Below are positions 55,873 to 64,000 of a stretch of DNA of 64,000 nucleotides, piece by piece. Each line of letters begins with the position of its first letter. Position 1 is the first letter of the stretch. Source of the stretch: Globisporangium splendens (lineage: Eukaryota; Oomycota; Peronosporomycetes; Pythiales; Pythiaceae); the NCBI GenBank assembly GCA_006386115.1, contig VFIW01000003.1, forward strand, positions 682,001 through 746,000, written 5' to 3'. The notes under the pieces are model-generated. The model was not told where the DNA came from and searched no databases. It saw only the letters and a list, made by a program, of their open reading frames with translations. The position numbers and the translations under genes are program-made.

Positions 55873-56186
55873 ACGGCAGTAGTGATCGCCAGTGTATCTA
55901 GTAGTATGGGGAGTGCGTAGCGTAGGCGCATGCAGGCAGCCAAATGCTAATATGTGAGCACCATGGTACCAAGGCTTCGCAATGGCCAGCCAACCTGATG
56001 GAAAAAGGATCGTACCCTTTCGCGGTCTTCCAGTATTTTCATCCAATTGTGCCTCTCTAAAACTTATTACAGTAATTTATTGGATGTAATTTGTATTTGA
56101 TCTGATATTTTTGACGAATGAAAAGAAGGGATTTGAGTGGGAATCTGCAAAAGCAAGCATAAAGGAAAGTGTGAAGGACAAAAGCA
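55873..56186. other. short AT-rich spacer before REXO1
   Basis: Strongly AT-rich around 56056-56120 and otherwise empty. Probably terminator and promoter sequence. Confidence 0.4.
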
Positions 56187-59173
56187 ATGGCGTCGGAGGA
56201 AGAGTGGGAAGACGGCGAGATCCTGGAGGAAGGAGAGGACGTGCCGGTAGCGACGACAGTTGCCTCAGAGGTGGTGGAGGCGGCCGCGCAGCCGGATGAG
56301 CCCATGGAGGAAGGCGCTGCGTCTGCTCCTGCTGCCAACGAACCGATTCTGTCGGGTCCCCCACCAGAGCACATGCGTCGCGGTGGACGCCCATACAACA
56401 AGCCCAGTGTGGCGCAATCGCAGCTGTATTCCGTGCTGCCACGCCCGTCCAGTGGTGGGATTCTAGGACCTGCGCCGCCGTTGCTGCAGAACGACGAGCG
56501 ATACCCGCGGAAACGATTGCACTCGGCGATGCAGGAGCAGCATAATGCAGCCGCGCATCCGAACCAGAATGGACCTCGACCGCCATATCAGCATCAGCAG
56601 CAGAATTACGCGAATGGGAATGCGGGTCCAGGTCGACGTTCTCATTTCGAGTATGAAACGTATTCGGCGGACCTGATCGTGAAATATCCGCGCCAAGTCG
56701 TGAAGAGCAACGTGCTGCTGAACTTTGCACACTGGATGGAGCACGCGCGCTCGCGTCTGCGATTGGACGTCGAAGACATTCAGCAGCTGATCCTGCGCAT
56801 CGTGTCGACACCAGCGACCGTCGGTGATGCCGACGAGAACAAGACGACGACGAGGAGCAACGTTAGTCCGTTCTTGATGGATTCGCTTTTCCCCAACAAG
56901 AGTTTGCCAACGAAAGTGTGCGTCGTGTTGTTAGGCAATGTGCACCCGTCGGTCTTGCAACGCTACCGCTCGACGCTCGCGTTCTTTGACGCGTGCACGA
57001 GCGTGCCGTGCGTGCTTTCGAAGAGCGACCAGTCGAAGCGCATCGAGACGCCACTACCCGAGCTGCTCTACAAATTTCCGCGACCACCCGTGGATACAAA
57101 GTGCGTGCATTTTTTCTTGCATGCTTTCCTACTTATCATGCTCGTTGACAAGTACTGACCTCGCTGTTATTACTGTGTACTGTTCCCATCTTTAGGGATA
57201 TGCCAGCCGAAGAGCTCTTTTACGGTCATGAGCTCACGTTCTTGATGCAGCATTCGTTTGGCTACATGGACGAAGTCGTGGTGTTGCCGTCGGGTAGCTT
57301 CATGCGGAAAAGCCAACCGCTCGGCGGCACGTGGGAGCTTGATGGCGACCTGCTGCACTTGAAGTGGAGGCAGCAAGTGAAGACTTCGACTTCTGCGGTC
57401 ACGACTGATGAGAATGCGGACGATGAAGAAGACGAGGCGTTCATGCTTGACGTGCTCGTTAGCGAAGACGCGACCATGCACTACTTCAGTACGGACCCTG
57501 TGATTGACAAGACATACGCTCGCGACACTCCCGAGCACCTCGGTCGCAAGCGTGAGGGTGCCTCAGAGCGCACGATTCGATTCTCGCTCGTGAAAGCCAT
57601 TTCCGTGGATGTACCTCGAACGCCAGAGGGAAAGATTGTCCTACCTGGAAACAAGGAAAAGGTTGCCAATGGTGATGAACCTAAAGACGACAACGCAGTG
57701 AATGGAGACGCACCGAGCGAGTCTGAGTCCACGACTGGTGCTCTACCAGAAGGAGAAGAACCTGCAGAGAATGGTGCAGAGCTGGAGGGGATTGAATATT
57801 ATGTGCTCTCAGAGCAAGAGCTGGTCCAGCACGGATACCCGGTCGCCGTTGACGTTGAGCAGAAACTGCTGGAGAGTGCGACGAACGGGTGTTCGCGAGA
57901 CCGGTTCGTGCAAACCAGACTTCGTGATGGGAACGAGACGCCAACCGACAGCGACCGCAAGCCACTGATGTGCGCGTTGGATTGTGAAATGTGTGAGACC
58001 GATCTCGGCCACGAACTGACGCGCGTGACGGTGGTAGACGAGCACGGCAAGGTCGTGTACGATCAACTGGTGAAGCCGCAGAGCACGATCATCAACTACC
58101 ACACGGAGTTCAGTGGCATCACGCCCGAGATGCTGCAGAACGAAAAGTGCATCCTGGCGGACGTGCAGCGCGAGTTGCTCACCAAGTACCTCTTTGCGGA
58201 CACGATCCTCGTTGGCCACTCGTTGACGAGTGATCTTCGTGCCCTACGCATTGTGCACTTGAAGATCGCCGACAGCTCCATTTTGTACCCGCACCAGCGC
58301 GGGTTCCCGTTCCGCACGTCGCTCAAGTACTTGACCAAGACGTTTTTGAGAAAAGATATCCAGCTGCACGCCACGGTAACTGGTCATGACTCGGCCGAAG
58401 ACGCGATCGCTGCGATGGAATTGGTGCAATTGAAAGTGCGCCATGGACCGAGCTTTGGGATCCCCGAGACCGAGTTGACTGCCGCTGGCGCGTTTGACTC
58501 CTTTGCGCACAAACTGGACGAACAGGGCAAGCACATGACGCTCCTTCGCCTCGCTTGCAATGGCAACGACGAAGGTGAGCAGCAGGAGCCACAGAATGGT
58601 TCCGAGGTAACGCAGTCCAAACCAGGAGAAAGCAGAAATATCAAGCAGGAGAAGCCGTGGCACCTGTATGCGAGCGGCGAGCTCAGTGCCCAAGCACGAA
58701 GTCCCTTTGTGCACGCTCATAAATTCTTTGGAAAACTGTCGAAAGTGCCAGTGATCTCCAAAGTGGACGAGTGTGCGAGCTGGGATGCGCTGAGAGAGAG
58801 CGTCCAAGGTTCGCTTGCAAGTCAAGAAGACGCCATTTGCTGGCTTGAGATTGCGGGCCCAAGCGATCACAGCACGACGAGTGACTTTCTGTTTCGCCAT
58901 GACGAGTGGATGCAAAAACAGCGTGCACATTGCGAAAAAGTGAGCGCGTGGCTGCAGGATCTCCAGGACACGGTGCTACCGCAAGGTACGTTGCTGTTGA
59001 CGGTGCCGCAGGGCGATCTCTCGATGCTGCGGTACCTGAAAGGACTACGTACGCGCTCGAAATGGCGTGATGCGGCGCCGAACTCGCAATGGACCGACGA
59101 TATGCAGGCTGCCGTCACGGACGCCTTCCGCGGCACGATGGACAGTTGTGTGTTCTTGACCCAAAAGGATTAG
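56187..59173 (+). CDS. REXO1/RNH70-type 3'-5' RNA exonuclease (DEDDh)
   Basis: Exons 56187-57100 and 57196-59173 with one 95-bp intron (GTGCGT to TTTAG, phase fits) encode 963 residues. The exonuclease core is at about residues 560-720: CALDCEMCETD supplies the first Asp and Glu, YHTEFSGITPEML follows, HSLTSDLRAL the third Asp, and HDSAEDAIAAMEL the catalytic His and last Asp. This is the DEDDh order of the REXO1/REX3/RNH70 group, which trims 3' ends of 5S rRNA, tRNA and snRNA in yeast. The N-terminal 150 residues are acidic and Pro/Gln/Asn-rich. Residues about 230-400 look folded (FGYMDEVVVLPSGSF, WELDGDLLHLKW) but match nothing I know. The C-terminal 200 residues are also unassigned. Catalytic residues are complete. 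Confidence 0.9.
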
Positions 59174-59244
59174 AAAAGAAGAGGCTAACTGCTGACTAGG
59201 TCGAGTGTGAGAGCGAAAGAATATAAAAGAAAAAGAACGAGGGT

Positions 59245-60880
59245 TTAGTCCGAGTCTTCGTCGACGGTTCGTCGCTTCTTGGTGCTGCGGATGACCATTT
59301 CCTCGTCGTCTTCCTCGTCCTGGTCCTCTTCGGCGTCGTCGTTCTCGCTCTCGGACTTCTCTGCCTCGCGCGCGCGGTTGCGACGGTACTCGTCAAAGCC
59401 CTCGGCGCCGCGGTAGGACGACGGCATGGGTGGACGACGCTGCTGCGCGGGTTTCTTGCCAGGCTTGCGGTTGCCACTGCCGCGACCGCCAAACTGCTCC
59501 TTGATCGCGCCGACATTGTCGTCGTCGTCGTACTCGACGCCATCGTAGCCTTCCTCGAGGAACGACGCGTCCATGCGCGACGAGCGCTCGCGGTCGAACT
59601 CATAGCCCTGACGCGCCTTCTTTCGGTTCTGCAGACGCAGCTGGTCGTCCATGATCTTCACGCGCTGCTCCTGTTCACGATAACCGTCCAACTCCGAGAT
59701 GTACTCCTTGATCTTCTGCACACCCTTGTTGTGCTTGGCGCGCATCGACATCGTGAGGCTCTTGTGCGACTTGCTGGACGTCGTCATCGGGCGGATCGTG
59801 AACTTCTCGTGGAGCCGCGCGTGGCATTCCAAGACTGTTTCTTGGCCGGGAGCATCCTGGTCATCGTCGAATTCTGGCTTGTCACTCGACATCTAACCAA
59901 GTCAGAGCAGCGAAAATGTGAGCAAACATGGTATAACCTGAGAGATAAAGTCTGTTGGAAATGGACGTACCTCGTTGACAAAGAGGAAAGAGTTGGCGAT
60001 CTTTTGGCGCGACAGGTTCAGCGCTTCCTTGCCGACAAACATGGTCAGCGTGCCGTCCTCCCACTGCACGAGCTTCGTGTTGGACTCGCGCATCGGACGC
60101 TTCGTCACCGGATCGATCTTCACGCGGCCATTTGCATCGCGTTGGTATCTACAAGCAGCACAATCGGTAGCAACCACAAAGAGAACCAGACACACACACA
60201 CATCAGTCTAAGCTCTGTAATGCCGTCGTTGTCAACGAAAATCGCCATTAATACGTACCGCCAGCGCACGTAATTCCGGTACAGCGTCTCATCGGACGGG
60301 TTCTGCATCTCCTCCTCAATGGACTTCTTGGTGTACGCCTCGGGCACGAGCCGCAGGATGTTGGGCATCTTGGTGATGAAGTAGGACGCCGACTTGGGCG
60401 CCTTCGGGGTTCTGGGGATCCAGATCTCATTCGAGTGCGATCCATACTCAGCCGCGTCTTCCGAGAACATGTCGTTCGCGCCATTGCGCGCATCGTCTCC
60501 GCGCACAGGCGATTCCTTAATGCCACTATCACACAAAAATCATCAACATACCCGTCAGTTTCTGCATACACAACCATCGTCAACAGAGCCATTTTGATCA
60601 CGTACGAGGCCTTGAACTCCTCTTCCTCCGAGTCATAGTCCGAGCCAAAGAGATCCTCCATCTCCTTCTCCTTGCTTTCGCCATCTCCGTCGTCGTCCGA
60701 CCCCTTTTCCTGCTTTGGGGGCTTCGCGTCGTCCTCCTCGTCTTCGTCGTCGCTGAAGAGCTTCGAGTGGTCGGTCTGCTGCTCGCTCTTGGGTTCTTCT
60801 GTCACCTTCATGGACGCAGCGCCGAGGTCGAACTCGTCCTCGCTGCTGCTGCTGCCGGACTGCGCTTCGGGGGACGACAT
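59245..60880 (-). CDS. LEO1: LEO1, subunit of the PAF1 transcription elongation complex
   Basis: Exons 60880-60606, 60525-60259, 60148-59971 and 59892-59245, with introns of 80, 110 and 78 bp in phase, encode 455 residues. The N-terminus is acidic (DDEDEEDD runs). The core holds SASYFITKMPNILRLVPEAY, SDETLYRNYVRWRY, ESNTKLVQWEDGTLTMFVG and LHEKFTIRPMT, all classic LEO1 segments. The remainder is a charged Arg/Glu-rich C-terminus (KARQGYEFDRERSSRM). LEO1 works with PAF1, CTR9, CDC73 and RTF1 on RNA polymerase II chromatin. Its 3' end lies about 70 bp from the convergent REXO1 gene. Confidence 0.94.
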
Positions 60881-61229
60881 CGCACGCGTGACGAGAGAGA
60901 AACAGAGAGAACGCTTGCACAGATGCGACGATCGCTTCTAATGACCCCCTTTGTTGTGAGGAAAGAGATGCCCACCCGATTTTTAAACCGACAGAAGGGG
61001 ACAGGAGGTATTGGAAACAGTCTGCTAAGTCCGATTTGTAAGACTGACTAGAAAGTACGCATGCAAGAGATGCGAACTTTATACCATACGCACTTTACTG
61101 GTGGACGATTGGTGTGTAATTTGGCGACTTGGTGAGTGATGGTCGTGATGAATGACACACTAACCGCGAGCAGCTCAGTTCGTTCCGCGCAGCCATCGCG
61201 CCATTTGACGGACTCGGACGACAAGCGCA
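60881..61229. other. divergent spacer between LEO1 and the small ankyrin-like gene
   Basis: No gene or recognisable motif noted. Confidence 0.4.
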
Positions 61230-61842
61230 ATGGCAAGTCCTCACGGATCTCCTCGGCTATCGGCTCGACTCGCAGCGATGCGAGTCAGTGGTAGCGATGT
61301 TGTAGCTGTGGCGCCTGCAGAAACGACTCTGTGCGCTCCGTCTCAGCCCGTTCAAACGTTTGCGTTTGGCATTGCAGCGCCGTCCTCACAATCACCACAG
61401 CTTGAGGAAGCTTCCCAAGAGCCTGCTGCCAACGACATTGCGTCTTTGATATTGCAAACCGTCACCCTCAAGACCCCGTTGCCAGTAAACCATCGTCAGT
61501 GTTACTAAACGCTTTTATCTCGGACGTGGTCACGAAAAAGCATGTTGACGAGTCGTGACATCGGACAGTGACGCCGTCGATGCTGCGTCCAAGGGCGATC
61601 TTGCAGCTGTCCAATGCGCCGTGAAGAGCTCCTCCAAAGACACGATCTTATGGAGAATGATGGCAGCCGCTGTAGCGAATGGCCATGCTGAGGTGCTTGC
61701 CTGTTTGCTCGACAAGAACCGGTTCCGAAATCACTGTCTCACAATGACGTTGCTCGAACGGCCTGGACGCAGACTAGACCATTTACTTGGGAGTCACATG
61801 AACAAATCGACCATTTTGCCTCTCGCAGCACACTTTCTGTGA
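61230..61842 (+). CDS. small ankyrin-like protein, two exons proposed
   Basis: ATG 61230 opens a frame to a GTCAGT donor at 61495; joining to 61553 (58-bp intron, TTGAC near its end) keeps the frame open to TGA 61840-61842 for 184 residues. Residues 1-85 are Ala/Ser/Pro-rich. After the splice DAASKGDLAAVQCAVKSS and MMAAAVANGHAEVLACLLDK resemble one and a half ankyrin repeats. The rest does not continue the repeat pattern, so this may be a truncated descendant of a longer ankyrin gene. The acceptor (GACGAG) is not ideal. Without splicing the two frames stand alone and the gene would be broken. Confidence 0.35.
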
Positions 61843-62156
61843 TGACACTGTGACTTTTTAGCGTCATTCCGTTCATGATTGAATGAAAAGCAGAAAAAAC
61901 GAGAGCTACAAATGATCGTTCACGCTATCTTCATGTTTATCTAGTTGTACACGCGTCCTGCTTTAGTCGCGTTTTGCTTGCATTCCCTTCCATCGGTCCT
62001 GCTTGCATTTCCTTTTATTCTTTTCGAGTATTCAGCCATGAGAAACTTGCCTATTGCTCATTCACCACTGACTCAGCTTTGTTTCCACGCATTCAAACGT
62101 ACTTGCACACATACTACTGCCCAGGTCTCTTTACCTTGACGCGCGCAATCGGCTGC
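61843..62156. other. convergent 3' spacer
   Basis: AT-rich, short open frames only; 3' flanks of the small ankyrin-like gene and the MGQ protein gene. Confidence 0.4.
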
Positions 62157-63191
62157 TTAACCACCGAGCGGAATGCTCATCGCCTGCTTCAACTCGCGGC
62201 CAGCGTAGACGATCATGGATGACGTGGCCTTGGCCACTTTCGGACCTTGGGTCAGAGACTTGGCATTGGCGCCAGTCGCCAAGCTAGCCTTTGGAATCTC
62301 GGTGACGCCCAAGCCCGAGTTCGAGACGGCATCTGGCACTTTGCCTGGGAACGTCTGCGCTTCCTCGCAGAACGCAGCGCTTTTCTCCGAGAGCTCTGGT
62401 AACGAAGTCACTGCCGTCTTCACGTTCTCAACGAGCTCCACCAATGCGTCACGCAATTGAGCTGCTGGCTTGGACAGCTTGTCCATCTTGCGGAGATCCA
62501 GCTCTTGGTCGCCACACATGATCTTGATCTTGCCGTCGTCGTCGGTCTCGGCGCTCAATGGTCCGAGCTCTTCGACCTTGGCGATCTCCTTCACGAAGAT
62601 GACCACGGCCTCAGAGAGCGCGCCAACGTGGGCTGCGAGCGCCAATTGCTTGCGCAGCGAGAAGACACTGACGTTGACATCGCGCACAAACGCATCCTGG
62701 CTGCCCTTCGCCTCGATAAACAGACGACCGCGCTTGACGATGAACTGCGTTGCCTTCCCAATGTTCGTCGGCTGGTCCACGGCCGAGTTGAGCTCCGTGA
62801 TTGCGTGCTCGGTGCGCTCAAACGCATCGCGCAACGCCGGGTCCGCCGCGAGTTTCTCTTCGATCTCCGCTTGCGTGAACACGTACTCGTTCTCTTCGTC
62901 ATCGAACTTCCAGAGATCCAGCGTGACGGCGCCACTGCCACGGACGGTAAGCCGCACTTGTGCTTCTCCTTGTATCGCGGCGGCTGCAGCCTTCAAATTC
63001 TCCTCACTCTGCGCGATGGCGTTGTGGATCTCGACCATCTCGTTCAGCGGACCCGCGGCTTGCTCGAAGAACGCGTCAAAGTCCGCGATCTTGGTCTCGC
63101 GCATCTCGATCGCCTCGAGCTCCGGATCGGTCGGATCACGCGGCGCATTGACGTGCTTGCTCATGCCGGCGCCGGAACAGACTTGACCCAT
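62157..63191 (-). CDS. conserved-looking protein with N-myristoyl/palmitoyl signal (MGQVCSG)
   Basis: Single exon, 344 residues, start ATG 63191. MGQVCSGAGMSK has Gly2 for N-myristoylation and Cys5 for palmitoylation, the usual dual anchor of proteins on flagellar, pellicle or plasma membranes in protists. The rest is largely helical, with Glu/Ala-rich stretches (EIHNAIAQSEENLKAAAAAI, FERTEHAITELNSAVDQP), a probable beta segment (QVRLTVRGSGAVTLDLWK) and no cysteine cluster or catalytic motif. The C-terminus is lysine-rich. Composition and steady codon use indicate a real, expressed gene. I do not recognise the family. Confidence 0.8.
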   Translation of the reverse strand: MGQVCSGAGMSKHVNAPRDPTDPELEAIEMRETKIADFDAFFEQAAGPLNEMVEIHNAIAQSEENLKAAAAAIQGEAQVRLTVRGSGAVTLDLWKFDDEENEYVFTQAEIEEKLAADPALRDAFERTEHAITELNSAVDQPTNIGKATQFIVKRGRLFIEAKGSQDAFVRDVNVSVFSLRKQLALAAHVGALSEAVVIFVKEIAKVEELGPLSAETDDDGKIKIMCGDQELDLRKMDKLSKPAAQLRDALVELVENVKTAVTSLPELSEKSAAFCEEAQTFPGKVPDAVSNSGLGVTEIPKASLATGANAKSLTQGPKVAKATSSMIVYAGRELKQAMSIPLGG

Positions 63192-63523
63192 GGTTGTTTG
63201 ATATGGAATGAGTTAAAAAAGAGCGTGGGGACTGAACTGAGTGGAGCAGTAGCGCTTCTGGATGCTTTGTCGAGAGCCGAGAAGATTGGGAAATGAGCAG
63301 CTCAGGTCAAGCGGCGGCAGCTCAACCGCTGGGTCCACGTGCACCAGTGAGGAGGCAACGAGTCAGTTCTCGCAGAAAGAAATCGGTTGCTTCCTCGCCA
63401 GAGAGCCTGTGTTTGTTTCGCGTCTTCCATGCTTGTTCCACGTTGTGGCTCATTAAGTTTGAGGGCGAGCCACTCGTTCCGTTGAGACCAGATAACGGAC
63501 GTCACACCCTCTCACCACCAGCT

Positions 63524-63561
<38 letters not shown>

Positions 63562-64000
63562 GATGAACCCATTGACTCAATGTGGCGCACCAATCGCCAT
63601 ATGATAGAAACGACAGGCTGCTGGTGACAACGCAGCGACAGGGATGCAAGTAGAAGGAGAAACGAGTGAGTGTTGGTTACGCAATTGAGCTTTTCGCACT
63701 GCACGAGCCGTTCGTTTCGCAAAGTGATGGTCGAAACGGAGTCACGTGGGACGAGGGGCGGTGACTCAGTACGAGGTGGGGTCGCTCACTGACTCCTTGC
63801 TGATGCATCCAGAGGCGTCCGTTCCTTTCCATATCAGCGAGACAACTGCACGACGCGTGTGGCGTTGCAAGTGCACCGCGTTTCTCTCAACGAGATGGTA
63901 CTCGGAGAGATTCCAGAGTTCGTTCCATTCTCTCCGTTCACCGAGTGCCGTTCTCGATGGGACTCGGACAGATGAAGAAGATGGGATCTTTTTCCCCCAA
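63192..64000. other. promoter side of the MGQ gene and right edge, no supported gene
   Basis: Holds a CT tract at about 63527-63562. An ATG at 63957 (MGLGQMKKMGSFSP) stays open to the window end and could begin a gene to the right, but 14 codons are too few to judge. Confidence 0.35.
63527..63562. repeat. (CT)n microsatellite, one interruption
   Basis: About 36 bp of CT with one TTT interruption near 63534-63536. Confidence 0.9.

Noticed and set aside
1..64000. tRNA, rRNA genes or CRISPR arrays
   Set aside because: No cloverleaf with a GTTCRANNC-type arm and no evenly spaced repeat array was found on reading both strands; GGTTCAAA-like strings fall inside coding sequence.

Overview
This window is nuclear DNA from a eukaryote, most likely an oomycete (stramenopile). 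Genes lie about every 2-3 kb on both strands. Introns are short (mostly 58-117 bp) with GTRNGT-type donors and YAG acceptors, and the identifiable proteins (alpha-carbonic anhydrase, lipin, LEO1, ARPC3, epsilon-COP, CDC6, THADA) are eukaryotic housekeeping proteins. The oomycete call is my inference from gene style; no species is claimed. I saw no tRNA, rRNA, CRISPR array or bacterial operon.

Layout. 0-8.3 kb: a cut-off DUF4203 membrane protein, a small cysteine-rich secreted protein and an intronless THADA/TRM732-like gene. 8.3-15.6 kb: a promoter with paired ACCGGT palindromes, a coiled-coil gene, a 3-exon alpha-carbonic anhydrase, a decayed coding remnant and a 61-codon ORF. 15.8-23.4 kb: a broken axonemal dynein heavy chain gene and a frameshifted leucine-rich-repeat gene. 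23.9-25.5 kb: a glycine-rich fragment and a five-exon micro-gene. 25.6-33.0 kb: two head-to-head genes that share four copies of an unrecognised GW-Y-P domain; one of them continues into a CDC6 AAA+ ATPase. 33.4-35.6 kb: an ankyrin protein. 37-44.5 kb: little, then a seven-exon gene fusing TPR and IQ repeats in frame to the rear half of a kinesin-2. 45-52.4 kb: a lipin with an altered catalytic motif, an LRAT-domain protein, ARPC3 and epsilon-COP. 53-54.6 kb: a stand-alone gag-protease ORF. 55-64 kb: a putative N-myristoylated protein, a REXO1-type exonuclease, LEO1, a small ankyrin-like gene and a second MGQ-start protein.

Two themes stand out. First, the CDC6 gene and its divergent neighbour appear to be an old duplication of a four-repeat module; the shared promoter and the domain have no family name I can give. 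Second, breakage concentrates in genes of flagellar type: the dynein heavy chain lacks AAA1-AAA4 and carries in-frame stops and frameshifts, and the kinesin-2 (normally the intraflagellar transport motor) lacks its P-loop half. Long housekeeping genes around them are intact. This would fit a lineage losing or having lost its flagellum, although local assembly error must be excluded first.

Exon structures given here were joined by hand from splice consensus and phase. Where a junction is uncertain the entry says so.
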